Positions 9,790 through 23,039 of a stretch of 64,000 nucleotides of DNA are shown one piece after another; the first letter of the stretch is position 1, and the number at the start of each line of letters is the position of its first letter. Under the pieces are notes generated by a model. That model was not told the DNA's origin. It worked only from the letters and a program-made list of their open reading frames with translations, and made no database searches. The translations under genes and the position numbers were made by a program. Location of the stretch: assembly GCA_023101885.1 (NCBI GenBank), contig JALPQD010000004.1:11119688-11183687 (forward strand), written 5' to 3'. Source of the DNA: Typhlomys cinereus. Its lineage: Eukaryota > Chordata > Mammalia > Rodentia > Platacanthomyidae.

Positions 9790-12465
9790 ATTTTATAGTT
9801 TTATTATAAACTAAGAATTTTGGACTTGTAAAAGGTATTATTGTAATAATGCACTTTTCATACTTGAAATTTATTTTTTAATAGAAAGCTATTTAAGCAA
9901 AATGCAAGTTAGGGGGATTTGTTTATAAATTTTGAGTAATTTATAGCAAGTGTTTCCTAAAGTTTGCTAAAAATTCATTCTGTGTTCTATATATTACATT
10001 TTAACAATAATTTTAGAGTTCAACTTTATGATGGAGCTCTTACAGAAACTGACAAGTAGGACTCTGCCACATTTGTTAGTATAATTCAATAACATATCAA
10101 TTTTATTTTTAAAGACTTCTTGGTCCCTTGTCTCTAAATCATAATATTAAACAACTATTCTTGTTATAAATTTAATTCAACTACTGCTTCCTTTCTAATT
10201 GCTTCCTAATTTGCTATACTTCAGGATAAAAAAAGGTTTACTAAAATCAAAGTAAGATGTTTACTTTACAGTACCAGATACTCAAAAACAAGATAGCATT
10301 AGATTTTTTTTCAAGTGGCTTTCTTTCAATTTTTTTAAGACAAATGCCGTTCCTTCCATGTACCTACGTCTTTTTACCTTTGTCCAAAATGGTTCTATAT
10401 ATACTGTAATAAAACAATGTAGCACTAGCTTTTTAAATGAGGTTCCCCCCAAAGGAAGTGCCTTGCATTAACAATATTAAATCCTCATGGCCTCTTAATT
10501 AGTGGCTAGAACACTGAAAAGTTCTTAACCATTTTTCTGTAATTTGTTTTGCTTTAAAACCATACTTTAGTCTAAACTGTGAAGCTTTAAAAACATTATT
10601 AAATTATTTGTAATATAGAACATTTACTTCATTTTATCTTATCTTGATGACTCTGTGAGTTTATTTCAGCTCAAACAGAAGCTTTTCTTTAAAGATTCAT
10701 TGGGGAAAGTAATTTATGTATTATATATTACCATTTGAATTAGTTCTTTACAGTAAGTTAATTCAAATTTCCCCCATAATTTACATTAACGAAGTCACTT
10801 TAAGGATCTTTAGTTTTCCATATTTCTATTTATATATTTTAAAATTGTTCTGAGTAAATCATTTTGCTAAATCTTAAACGTGATATGAGGGAAGAAAGGT
10901 ATTTTTAACTTTTGTATTTGTTGACTAGGATAGTTGTTGACAAACAAAGGCTCCTTTATGCTTCACTTTTCTCAGTCCTCTTTCTTGTGGTGCTCTACCT
11001 GTGGGAGTGATCCTCATACATTTCCTTAGTAACAAGAGGCACTATGGAGGTGATATCCATACTTTTTTTTTTTTTGGTACCAAGAGGCAAGCACCAACTT
11101 ACTTTCTTTCTTCCTTGTGATGTAGTGATACAGAAAAACTGTTTTATAATGGGAAAGTGGAAGTTAATTAGAATTATTGTTAGAGTTCATTCATCCATTC
11201 CTTTTGATCTATGTCATCGCATTCCTCTTCTGTTTTCCCATCCCTTCTTTCTGACTGCACTAAAAACAACATTGAAATCCAGTATTCATTCTACTGTGTG
11301 ATTAGGTAATTGGTGTACTAGTCTAGAGGAGTCAAGATTGCATTGAATGTTCAAAATGCTAGTCTGAAAACAATAGATACTCCAGCTTTCCTGGTATATT
11401 TCATTGGACAGGTCGGCAAGGATCTGTCTTATAGCCAGATCATAATTTGTGATGTTTCATTGAGCTAAAACTGCTTAAAATAATCTCTCTAAGTGAGGAC
11501 TTAAATAGAAGCATTTGAGATTTTTTAAACATCAGTTTCATAAAGTACGAGTTAGGTTATTGATAGTAATTTATAACTGGCAATTTTCACTTTTTCTAAA
11601 CACTTTCATTTTTATTTCTCATTTAAAGTACCTATCCAGCACTATATATTGAGGAGTCTCAAATGCTAGGGACTACTATCTTTAAACAGGGATTGCCACC
11701 CTCCTGAGTACACTATTGTTTTGGACAAAACGGAGGTCTATTATATCTTCATGTAGGGACACTGCAATGTTTTTTTTTTTTTTCTTGGATCCATTCAAGT
11801 AGTTCTTTTGGTATCCTTTCTTATATGTTCTACTTGATTCCACTTCTGATTTTTTTTTTGCAGTGATGTTTTTGAGATAGTCAACAATGATAAACTTACC
11901 CAATCACAACTTATTTTCTAGAGGATATGAATAATGTAAAAATGGCCACCTAATTTTAACATTAAGTGATCTATGCACAGAATTAAAGTGAAATTTTATC
12001 AAAACATAGTTGGAACCTTATTACTGTCCCAACTGGGATGACAATATTCTTACTTAATTTTATTCACCTGATTCATATTCATTTCTGATCTGTTAGATGT
12101 TTAGACAATAGATACTTTTGTTTAGCTGTAGTTTATATGGTAGAAATGTTAATGTGTGGTAGCTTTTGCTACCAACTTTTCACTACTTAACTTTTAGAGA
12201 ATATTCATGGGAGGGGCAAAATTTGTGCTTAATCTGAGTTTCAGAAATAATGTCAGAAAATTTTAAGCATGTCCTTTGTAAGAAAACATAAGGTTTCTAA
12301 GTATCTAATTACCAAGGTTTTTCAAGTGAATTAGAAGTATTTAACTTCAATCTTGAGTTATAAAGTTGGGACATATATTAGAATCTCTTCTTCATATAGT
12401 GTAAATGTGCAGTTACCGGTAGAATTTTTGTTTCTGGTTTATTCCATAATACTATAACATAGCTT
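9790..12465. other. Long AT-rich block without recognised repeats or genes
   Basis: About 2.7 kb of AT-rich DNA. I saw no L1, SINE or LTR landmark and no convincing coding frame; the open frame at 11044-11301 has a biased composition and no recognisable motif. The block could be unique intronic or intergenic sequence. Conservation cannot be judged from one genome. Confidence 0.45.
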
Positions 12466-12469
12466 CACT

Positions 12470-13000
12470 TCAAAATTTGTTACCTGTCTACTCAACCATG
12501 CTTTTAGACTTACTGGCTCAGTACCAGGCATGAATTTCCTGTTACAGAGCAGATCTTAAATCTAATTGGTGATTGGTTACCCCCTTAACATTCATCCAGC
12601 TGTTGCACTAATGACCACATCTTGTAGCAACTGGAAGTCACAACTGAGTAAAAGTCGATGGCTTTTCTTTGCCAGCAGGCTGCATCACATCCTTTGGTAT
12701 TATGAAAACTGGCCAGTAAGGAAGAAGCTACTGGGTCAGTCCTACATTGATTTCTCCATGTCCTTGATTAAAGTATATATTCTTCACAATAGGGTCATGC
12801 CCTCAGGTTCTGACAGGCAACCAAGACCAATGACAATAGCCTATATTGCTTGAGGGCCCACTGGGACTTCATTAACATGCAGTTCTTACAGAGGTATTTT
12901 GTACCTGATATTAGGAGTTATGTTTCACATTCTGTGGCTTCTAGTAGGAACATCCCACACCAGTCTATGCCATCCTTTTTCTTCTCATGTATGATAGATA
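12470..13000 (-). mobile_element. Old LINE-1 3' UTR fragment, antisense
   Basis: The stretch 'gactggctcagtaccagg' type start, 'ttggttacccccttaac', 'ttgcactaatgaccacatct' and the following 500 bp resemble inverted rodent Lx-type L1 3' UTR, and parallel 2260-2740 at lower identity. The two adjacent open frames lie in this repeat. Confidence 0.5.
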
Positions 13001-13004
13001 TAGG

Positions 13005-13400
13005 TACCAACCTGACAGTTGAAGGCTCCATATTTGGAAACATTTGTAAAGAATTAACAGTTGAATTAAGCCCTAAGCAAACCTCCAGTAGATTGTCTAA
13101 TTGATGGGAAGATTCTAGCCCATTATAGATGGGACCATTCCCTGGGAAGATGGATAAAATGGAGAGAACTAGTTAAGTAAATTGGCATACTTTGGCATAC
13201 GTGGACAGACCGAGGTTGCCCCTCTTTCAGGTTTGCCCCTGTGATTTGGCCAGTTTCCTTGACCTCTGATGTTGATATGAGCTTTACTGCCAAGCTGGTC
13301 TAAGAACTATGACCAGACAATCATGAGTTGAAATAAAATCTCTTTTTCCCATAAGCCATTTTGGTCATGAATTTATTAGCAAAGTTGGTAAAACAGAGAA
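13005..13400 (+). repeat. URR1-like repeat
   Basis: Begins 'ggtaccaacctgacagttga', contains 'attgtctaattgatggg', 'gttgatatgagctttactg' and 'gaaataaaatctc', and ends 'gaatttattagcaaag'. It aligns block by block with the copy at 3285-3712, with many substitutions. It interrupts the antisense L1 fragment to its left. Confidence 0.5.
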
Positions 13401-13511
13401 TCTGATACCAGAAAGTGAAGTGTTGCTATGAAACTGGCAGTCCATCTTTATACTCCTGTGTCAAGTACTTCTGTTCAATTTGATTTTTTAAATTGTATTT
13501 TAATTAAGCTT

Positions 13512-13846
13512 AAAAACAGTAGGTTTCGGGGCTGGAGAGGTGGCTCAGGGGTTAAGCCTCTGCCTTGCAGGCGGAAGGTCCTGAGTTCGGATCCTAGACC
13601 CCACATATAGACGCCAGGCTGAAGCGGGGGCGGCCTGCGTTCCCGTCCTGGTAGGGCGGAGCCTGTGAATCCCGGGGCAGAGTAAAAAAGGAGGAGTGGA
13701 GACGTCCACGATGGTTCCGAATTCGTCTGTGGTTTACACATACATACATACACATACATACATACACACACGCACACATGCATACATGCACAATTGAATA
13801 AATAACAAAATAAAAAACAAACAAAAAAAAAAAAACAGTAGGTTTC
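13512..13846 (+). mobile_element. Young tRNA-headed SINE with perfect TSD
   Basis: The SINE body (13528-13830) starts 'ggggctggagaggtggctca'. It carries A-box-like 'tggctcagggg' and B-box 'gagttcggatcc' motifs for RNA polymerase III, then a unique 3' part, a CATA/CA tail, and 'aattgaataaataac' plus A-rich end. The flanking 16-bp repeats 'aaaaacagtaggtttc' at 13512-13527 and 13831-13846 match perfectly, implying a recent insertion by the L1 machinery. Open frames on either strand across it are incidental. Confidence 0.92.
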
Positions 13847-13857
13847 TACATGGCTGT

Positions 13858-14110
13858 GTCACATATATTAACTGTTATTTATTCCTTTCCCATTCTCTCT
13901 TCTACTTTTTCCTCTCATCTCCCTTCTCTCTCTAAACTATTCCCCCATTACCCTTTCTAAAACTTTATACCACTTTCTACCTTTCATGAATAAGGATCAT
14001 TATTCCCATCTCCATTCTAGTTTCCTGTCTTTTTCAGGTATTCCATTTTGTCTTGAATTTATTGGTAACATGCACAATAATTGCAACACTTGATTTCCTT
14101 ATCTGTCATT
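13858..14110 (-). mobile_element. Possible old LINE-1 3'-end remnant, antisense
   Basis: A C/T-rich block ('cctttcccattctctcttct' and onward) resembles the inverted purine-rich 3' end of rodent L1. Diverged; support is compositional. Confidence 0.3.
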
Positions 14111-15230
14111 AGAAGTTTAGGTCATACACTGCCAGCAATCCAAATAAACAAGTTCCATGTTTAATCAAATTATAGACACCCTAAACAGAGTTTATGTTAA
14201 CTTGGAGAGGTCCTGAGCTAGAACAAACTCTCCAATGATTTTCAAATCCCTATACCTAGACAGTGCAATAGATGGTAGATGCTCATTATTTTAAGCTGAT
14301 GAAACTGAAGCTAACTTGTTACATAGAACTAAGCAGGTACCGTATGTCAAATACTTTTTCTAATGCGTGACATCTGTATAATAAATTCCAGCTGGTATTA
14401 CAGCAGGAACAATGTTATCATCATTATCATTATCATCGTTAGCAGGAGCAGCAAAGTTTAAGAAACAGAAAGTAATAAAAAGGCAGGGTGATTATGAAGG
14501 CAAGGAAGAGATATTTATATTTCATAAACAAAAATTTTCTAAAAAATACATAGAAATGAAATATATTTGTCTTGGTATTTCAATAATTCAACTACCATAC
14601 CATACATGTGTGATAGATTTTGTCCTTTGCTTCAAAGACAAATAGCAGCTTAAATGCCATACTGGTTGGTCATAGAATTTCTTCTAAGTAATTGTTATTA
14701 CTAACCCACATTGAGAAGAGAAAAGGAAAGAATGAAGGGATAAAGTGGTCAGATGTATAATCAAAATTCTAGTCTTAATATACATTTTAGAAACTGAGGT
14801 GAGGTGTTGTACTTATGCAAGGGAGAAATATTGAAGTTTTCAGAAATCCCATCACTTATGACAGTTATCCTAACTAGCACTGCTAATTTTTTGGGAAACC
14901 ACAATGAAAAATATTTACCTGCATTGTCATATATGCTTAATTTAGATTAACAAATCTATTGCTTATATTATCTGTTTAATTTTAAGCTCATACTTTAATA
15001 CAAAGTATGCATGTGACATAGCATTTAAAGGTATCTACAGCTAATTGAAGATGATTTAAAAGCATACTACCAAGCAGAAATTAACATTAAATGGGCAAGG
15101 GAATTTTTATTTGTCTGTTGCCCATTGCCTATACTAAAGAGATATCTATGTAAAATATGAACTCAATTACACTGAAAGAAATAGGAAGTGATGCTTGCCT
15201 GTAGTTTATTCATTTTATCTTGTTTTTCTT
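14110..15230. other. AT-rich sequence, nothing recognised
   Basis: No recognised repeat, RNA gene or exon. The open frame at 14412-14645 begins in a short TCA/TTA imperfect repeat and shows no family resemblance. Confidence 0.4.
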
Positions 15231-15236
15231 TTAATG

Positions 15237-15305
15237 TAGTGCTGGAACTCTAAGGTCTTCTGCATGCAAGGCAAGCACTCTGTTACTAAGCTGTGTCTCC
15301 AGCAC
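15237..15305 (-). mobile_element. ID-like SINE head, antisense
   Basis: Read on the minus strand: 'tgctggagacacagcttagt', then 'gtgcttgccttgcatgcag' and a B-box-like end. This is the tRNA-Ala-derived ID pattern, diverged and without a clear A tail. Confidence 0.5.
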
Positions 15306-15309
15306 ATAT

Positions 15310-15850
15310 AAGATTATTAAACGCTGCAATGAGCCAAGAAACTTAAACCATCCATGTTGCTATCAGGCTTTATAAAGAAAAAGTAAAGTTCACCTATGTT
15401 GGTGAAAGTAGGTAGGTTTAAGACTTAGATCAAATCTTCTATTTCTATTATACTTCCCTCCCACAGAAATCAGAAGGCAGGAACTCTATCTTTATTGATT
15501 ACTCCATTTCAGAGGGCTGGTTCCCAGATTCTTGGAATAGTTGCTCCTGGGTATAACAGAGCTTGGGAAAATTTTACAATTAGAAGTGTTCTAAAGTAAA
15601 TCATGTAAAAATAGGGAAGAGACCTGTCTCTGGTTAGTGGGAGAAGTGTGAAAAGCATATTAAGCCCCTTTTGTTTAAGGGGAAACAAGTTTCCCACTAA
15701 AACTTTTAGGAATGTTAGACCATCAAGCTCATTTCAGCAGATTTCTATTGTGAACAGCTAATTGAGCCGCCTGCTGTGAATTGTCAGCAGAAAATACTTG
15801 CCCAATGGTGCAAGTAGTTAGGAGTTAGGCATTTAGTAAAATGGATTCCT
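15310..15850. other. Sequence without recognised features
   Basis: No repeat landmark or coding evidence seen. The open frame at 15509-15697 (minus) has no recognisable domain. Confidence 0.35.
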
Positions 15851-15854
15851 AAGC

Positions 15855-16337
<483 letters not shown>

Positions 16338-19196
16338 AAACTGTGGAATCTTTTTTATTATTATTATTTATTTCTTCCACTCATACAACGTTGATAAGTA
16401 CCCCATTCCACACCCTCCCTCCACCCCTCCCTGGATTCCCTTTGCTCCCTCCCCCTTTTCCATTTCCTTTCCCCCCCTCCCTTTCTCCCAGTGCCCCCTC
16501 CCCCCATTCCTGGAGTATCCTTTAGTATGCATGATTAACTTCCCTCTGGGTCCTCCTCTCTGATGAGGTGTAAGGACTCAGTAGCCTTGCCTAGAAGTCT
16601 TTTTTGTGTTCCCCTTTAGTATAGGAACACTATTGTAGCTGTTAATCCCTTGCCTCTAAGGATCGTAGTGCCTGTGATCCATGCTAGACTTTGGGGGTTC
16701 AATGATATGTTGGTCATTGCGCAGGTCATGCAAAGTCTTATTATGATTACTTGGTCCCTAATTTGTGTGGAGTATCTTGCATATCATTGCTCCTCCCCAT
16801 CTTTAGGCTCTTACAATCTTACCACCCCCTCTTCCGCAAATTTCTCTGAGATTTAGGATGGGGAGAGATTAGGCTAATCTGGTTCCAGGTGGTTGATGTA
16901 GAGTCTCTGATTTTCTGAATTATGGTTTGTTGATTTTATTTTTCAGTTTTGCTGCTCCTGCACCGCCCTTGGCTCCATTCTGATTGGTATTGGATGTCAC
17001 CCCCTGGCCAGAGATAAAAGGCTGTTAAAATAGAGTCTTATTATAAGAGTATATTTAAAGGTAGATGGAATAAAAGTAGGAGACTGTAGGGGGGATCAGT
17101 CTCCCATTTGCAAAATGGTTACTTTCTATCTGTCAGACTATATGCCCTCCCCTCCTGATGAGATCATACCGCATTAGTTGCAAATGATCAGGGAGGAAAG
17201 TCTGTGAACTTAACCAGATGTCTCATTACTTACTTGCAGTCCTTGATGGAGGCCTATTTTCTCTGCTGTAACATGGTCCCCTCTCTCCTTGTTTCTGGTA
17301 GAGCCCTCCTTCCCCATACCTCCTGTTTATAATCTTTGAAATTACTGTAGGTATTACAAAGATTTATCTTTGAGTGTCTCTAAGTGGGTTTGGTACCAAG
17401 ATCCACCAATTAGGGAGTACATACAGCACTTAATTTTCTGTGTCTGGGATACTTCACTTAATATAATTGTTTCTAATACCATCCATTTCCTGGCAAATTG
17501 CATTAATTCATCATTTTTGATGGCTGAGTAGTATTTCATTGTATAAATATACCACATTTTCCTTATCCACTCCTCAACTGTTCGATATTTGGGGTAATTC
17601 CATGATCTTACTATTGTAAACAGTGCTGCTATGAACATGGTTGTGCTTGTGCTATCGAGGTGAATTTTTGCTGTATGGAGGATTATTCCCAAAAGTGGAA
17701 TNGCAGGGTCGTATGGCATCTCAATCTTTAATTTCTTTAAGAATCACCAGACAGCTCACCAGAGCGATTGTATAGCCTGCATTCCTACCAGCAATGTAGG
17801 AGAGTTCCCTTCTCGCCACATCCTCTCCAGCATTTGGTATTGTTTGTATTGTGGATTTTTGCCATCCTGACCGGGGTGAGATGATATCTCAGAGAGGTTT
17901 TGATTTGCATTTCCCTGATGGTTAAAGATGCAGAGCATTTTTTAAGATATTTGTTAGACATTTCAATTTCTTCCCTGGTAAAGTTTCTTTTGAGTTCCAA
18001 GGACCATTTTTAATGGGGCCATTTGTTTCCTTGGTGTTTAGTTTTTTAAGTAAAGCCCTATCAGATATGTGGTTGGTGAAGATTTTTCGCCCATTCTGTG
18101 GGTTGCCTTTGTGCTCGTGTTACAATCTCTTTATCTGAACAGAAGCTCTTTAATTTCTTAAGATCCCATCTGTTGAGTGTAGGTTATATTGACTGTGTTA
18201 TTAGATTTCTGTTTAGGAATTATTGGCCTAGTCCATTCAGCACGAGGGAGTTCCCTACCTTTTCAACTAAGGCTTTTATAGTCTCTGGCCTTACAATGAG
18301 GTCCTTGATCCATTTGGAATTAAGTCTTGTACATGGCGACAAGTATGGGTCCAGTTTTAATCTTCTGCATGTGGATATCCAGTTTTGCCAGCACCATTTG
18401 TTGAAGATACTGTTCTTTTTCCATTGGATTTTTTGAGCCCCGTTGTCAAAGATCAAATGGCTGTAATTGCATAGGCTTATATCTGGGTCTTCAACCCTTA
18501 TCCATTGATCTATATGTCTATTTTGGAGCCAGTACCAGGCTGTTTTTATTACTGTGGATTTGTAGTATAAACTAAGGTTTGGTATGGTGATACCTCCAGC
18601 CGTGTTTTTGTTACTCAGGATTGTCCTTGCTATCCTGGGTCTTTTGTGCCTCCACATGAATTTTGAGATTGTTTGGTCAACTTCTTTAAAGAATTGTTTT
18701 GGATTTTGATTGGTATAGCATTGGATCTGTATATTGCCTTTGGTAGGATAACAATTTTTATGATGTTGATTTTGCCAATCAAGGAACATGGCAGGTCTTT
18801 CTACCTTCTGGTGTCTTCTGTAATTTCTTTCTTTAAGGTTTTAAAGTTTTCATTGTAAAGGTCTCTTATTTCTTTGGTTATGTTTATACCTAGGTATTTC
18901 ATTTTTTAGGGGCTATAGTAAATGGGATTGTTTCTTCAGGGCTTTCTCCCTTCTTTCATTCTGGGCGTATAGGAAGGCCACTGATTTTTGTACATTTATT
19001 TTTTATCCTGCCACACTGCTGAACTTCTATATTAGTTCCAGAAAGTTCCTAGTGGAATTTTTGGGATCACTCAGGTATAAGATCATGTCATCAGCAAACA
19101 GAGATAACCTGATTTCTTCCTTGCTGATTTGAATCCCTTTTATCTCCCTTTTTTATCTGATGGGCTCATCTAAGACTTCAAGTACAATATTGAATA

Positions 19197-19532
19197 GAAG
19201 TGGTGAGAATGGGGGCTGGAGAGGTGGCTCAGGGGTTAAGCCTCTGCCTTGCAGGCAGAAGGTCCTGAGTGCAGATCCTCGACCCCACGTGTAGACTCCA
19301 GTCAGAAGCGGCGGTGGCCTGCATTTCTGGCCCTGGTAAGGCAGAGCCTGTGAATCCCAGGGCAGAGTAAACAGGGAGGAGATGGAGGCGGTCTATGGTG
19401 GTTCCCGAATTCATCTGTGGTTCTACACACACACACATACATACACACACATACATACACAAGCGCATACATGCATACACGCACAATTGAATAAATAATA
19501 AATAATTAAAAAAAGAAGAAGTGGTGAGAATG
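19197..19532 (+). mobile_element. Young SINE inserted in L1-A ORF2, with perfect TSD
   Basis: SINE body 19212-19517, same family as 13528, with A box 'tggctcagggg', a near B box 'gagtgcagatcc', a CA/CATA tail and 'gaataaataataaataat'. The 15-bp target duplication 'gaagtggtgagaatg' is perfect at 19197-19211 and 19518-19532. Since the SINE splits ORF2, it dates after L1-A. The frame running from ORF2 into the SINE tail is a fusion artefact. Confidence 0.95.
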
Positions 19533-21420
19533 GACAGCCTTGTCTACTTCCTGATCGAAGCAGGAATGCTTCCAGTTTTTCCCCACTGAGTATAATCCTT
19601 GCTGTTGGCTTATTGTATACAGCTTTTATTATATTGATAAAGGTTCCTTCCATTCCAACTGTCTCTAGGGTTTTGATCATAAAAGGCTGTTGGATCTTGT
19701 CAAAAGCTTTTTCTGCATCTATTGAGAGTATCATGTGGTCTTGGATTTTGGACTGGTTTATGTGGTGAATTACATTTATGATTTGCATATGTTGAACGTT
19801 GAACCAACTTTGTGTGCTTGGGATAAAGCCTACTTGATCCCCGTGAACTATCTTTTTGATATGCTTTTGAATCCGATTTGCTAAGACTTTGTTGAGAATA
19901 TTTGCATCTGTGTTCATCAGAGAGATTGGCCTATAGTTTTCTTTTTTAAGTGTATCTTTATTAGGTTTTGGGATTAAGATGATATTGGCTACATAGAAAG
20001 AATTTGGTAGTGTTCCTTCAATCACTATTTGATGGAACAGTTAAAGGAGTATTGGTGTTATTAGATCCTTGAATGTCTGGTAGAACTCTGTGCTGAATCC
20101 ATCTGGACCAGGACATTTCTTGGTGGGAAGATTCGAGATTACTTCATCGATTTCCTTATATGTTATAGGACTATTTAAATAATTCACAACTTCCTGATTC
20201 AATTTCGGTAAGCTGTGTTGACTTAGGAATTCATCCATTTCTTTTGTGTTGTCAAGTTTCACAGAGTATAAGGTTTTGAAATATGACGTTATAATTCTCT
20301 GAATTTCTTGGGTATCGGTACTGATAATTCCATTTTCATTTCTAATTTTGTTTACTTGTGTTTTCTCTCTCTTGCTTTTGGTTAGTTTAGCTAGGGGTAT
20401 ACCTATCTTATTGATTTTTTTCAAAGAACCAGCTTTTTGACTAGTTGATTCTCTGTATCATTTTCCTTATCTCAATTTCAGAAATTTTTCCCCTAATTTT
20501 ACTAATTTCCTTTCTTCTATTGCTTTTGGGATGGGATTGCTCTAGTGTCTCTAAAGCTGTAAGCTGCATTGTTAAGATATTTACTTGCGATGTTTCTATT
20601 TTTTTGACGTAGGCATTAAGAGCTATGCACTTATCTCTTAGGACAGCTTTCATTGTGTCCCAAAGATTTTGATAAGTTGTCTTTTCATTATTGTTTGCTT
20701 TCAGGGAAATCTTGAATTTCCTTTGTAATTTCTTCCTGAATCCAATTTTCATTCAGTATCATAGTGTTTCGTTTCCAGGAATTAGTGAATTTTCTGTTGT
20801 TTGTTGTGTTGTGGATATCAAGCTTTAGACCATGCTAATCTGATAGGGTACAGGCTAGAATTTCAACTTTCCTGTATATGTGGAGTTTTGATTTGTGGCC
20901 TATTTTGGAGAAAGTTCCATGTGCTGCTGAGAAAAATGTATATTCTTTGTTCCATGGATGAAAAGTTTGATAGAGATCTGTAAGTTCCATTTCAGTCTTA
21001 CTGATTAAGTTCGATTAAGTTCCAATGTATCTCTGTTAAGTTTTTGACCTGTTGATCTATCCCATGTTGAGAGAGGCAGTGTTGAAATCCCCATTTATCA
21101 TTTGGGGGTTGATTTCTTGCTTTAGACGCTGTAGGGTTTGCTTAATGAATGTGGAGGGGCCCGTATTAGGTGTATATATGTTCAGTATTGTGAAGTCTCC
21201 CTGGTAAATTGTACCTGTAACTAAAATGTAGTACCATCTGTGTCTCTTATGTTTTTTTTTGGCTTGAAGTCCACTTTGTCTGATAGCATAATGGCTATCC
21301 CTGCCTGTTTCCTGGTTCCATTACTTTGCAGAATTTTGGACCAGCCTTTTATTTTTAGGATGTGCCTACCTTTTGTGGTGAGATGAGTCTCCTGAAGGCA
21401 GTAGATTGATGGGTTGTGAT

Positions 21421-21685
21421 TTTTTTTTTTAAGCATTGCAATGTCTGTTTTATTGGTAGTAGGGAACTGTGATTACAATGGACTCTTGGTGACGTGGACA
21501 AGCAGTAAAGTGCCGCCATAGGACTATGCTTTACACCATGGTTTCTTTTCACACAAAGCGGATAAATACCAAAATACCTAAACTTCCTATTTAAAAAAAA
21601 ATCTCTAAGGGCATATGGGCAGAAGAATCACTGTGGGAAGAATATGAATAAAGACATTTTTACATCAAAAGTCCCAAGAATCACA
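21421..21685 (-). pseudogene. 3'-end fragment of an unidentified processed mRNA inside L1-A
   Basis: A segment absent from L1-B at the same point of ORF2. On the minus strand it ends 'ccaataaaacagacattgc', i.e. an AATAAA signal (21449-21454) about 19 nt before a poly(A) run (21421-21430 as T). It is therefore a 5'-truncated reverse-transcribed mRNA 3' UTR of about 250 nt. Target repeats are short, at most an 'attttt'-like match. I do not recognise the source gene. Confidence 0.75.
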
Positions 21686-21879
21686 ATTTTTAATCCAATT
21701 TGTAATGTATGTCTCTTGATCTGTGAATTAATACCATTGACATTTAATGTTATGATGGAGAAATTATTTTTAATTCCAGGCATTTTTTATGTTTCATGAC
21801 TTTTGTAAGTTTATTATTTGGCTTTTAGGTTTTGGTGGTATTATAATTCCCTTCTGTCTTCCTGGACACACTTGTTTTT

Positions 21880-22760
21880 TTCTTCAGTCTTGAATATCAT
21901 TTCTAGAATTTTTTGAAAGCCTGGTTTGGTAAACATGTAATCCTTCAAATTGTCTTGTGCTGGAAAACTTTTCTTTCTCCCTCAATCATGACAGATAGTT
22001 TTGCCAGGTATATCAGTCTGGGTTGACATTTTTGCTCATTCAATACTTGAAGTATGTCTCTCCAAGCTCTTCTTGCTTTTACTGTTTCCATTGAGAAGTC
22101 ATTTGTTATTTTAATAGGTTTACCTTTAAAAGTGACTTTTTTTTTCTCTTGAAGCTCTCAGCACCATTTCTTTGTCTTGAATGTGGAGTGTTTTGACTAT
22201 TATTTGCCGTAGCGAGTTTCTATTTTGGTCATATCTGTTTGGGTGCAGAATGCCTCTTGTATTTGGATGGGCCTCTCTTTGTTTAGTTGTGGGAAGTTTT
22301 CATTTTTGATGAATTGAAATATTTCTTCCGGTGTGATGTTTTGGGATTCTTGTTCTGGTATTCCATGAATGTGCATGTTAGGCTTTGTCAGGGTGTCCCA
22401 TATCTCTTGAATGTTCTTCTCCAGTATCTTTTTGGCTTTAACAATCTCTTCCATTGAGCTGGTTAATTCCCCCACTTTGTCTTCCAGATCTGAAATTTTA
22501 TTTTCTGCCTCAATAGTTCCATTGGTAAGACTCTCTATTGAGTTCTTAGTTGAGGATAATTTGTCTTTTAGTTCAATTTTAAACTCTGCCTGAGACTGTT
22601 TTAACTGCTCTATGCTTATTTTTGTTTCTTGAACTGTTTTTCTCAACTCCTCCAGGTGTCTGTTATGTTCCTGTTCAAAGTGGTTGATGTGGATATTTAA
22701 CTCCTCCCAGATTTCCTCTTAGTATTGATCATGGTAATTATCATGCTTTGAAAGTTGTTA
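21880..22760 (-). pseudogene. L1-A ORF1 (RNA-binding protein), broken
   Basis: The longest open piece (22200-22646) starts in the coiled-coil ('TKISIEQLKQSQAEFKIEL') and runs into the RRM ('ITPEEIFQFIKNENFPQLN'). It ends at a premature stop; the C-terminal domain continues in other frames towards 21880. The layout is the normal L1 ORF1p order of coiled coil, RRM and C-terminal domain. Confidence 0.85.
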
Positions 22761-23039
22761 TGTTGGGTCTGGCTTTCTTGGCTATTTTCTGTGAATATGT
22801 TCTGGTTGGAATCTGTCACTATGGGTTAATTCTTTCAGTGGGAGATTTGTTTTCTTGGGTTTTGTTTCTCATGAATCTACCCTTTTTCTTGGGCATTGTT
22901 TTGTTTCTTGAGTCTTTAAAGTTTCTATATGTTTTTCACTGAACTGATTTAGTTGGTATAACTGCTCTCTGGCAGTTATTACTAGTGGTTGCCTTGGAGT
23001 TGGGTGCATTTGTCTGTTGTTATTGATATTTTTCCAAGA

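Larger units (their letters stand above)
17354..21800 (-). pseudogene. L1-A ORF2 (endonuclease/reverse transcriptase), broken
   Basis: Fragments of ORF2p read along the minus strand. Endonuclease pieces lie at 21221-21436 (including 'YCLQETHLTTKGRHI'). Reverse-transcriptase pieces lie at 20041-20424 ('[19 protein letters not shown]') and 19534-20025 ('[20 protein letters not shown]', '[12 protein letters not shown]'). Post-RT and C-terminal parts lie at 18220-18789 and 17354-18000 ('[19 protein letters not shown]'). The frame is interrupted by a SINE just after the RQGCP motif, before the catalytic aspartate pair, and by an mRNA-derived insertion near the endonuclease start, as well as by several shifts. 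No functional product is possible. Confidence 0.9.
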
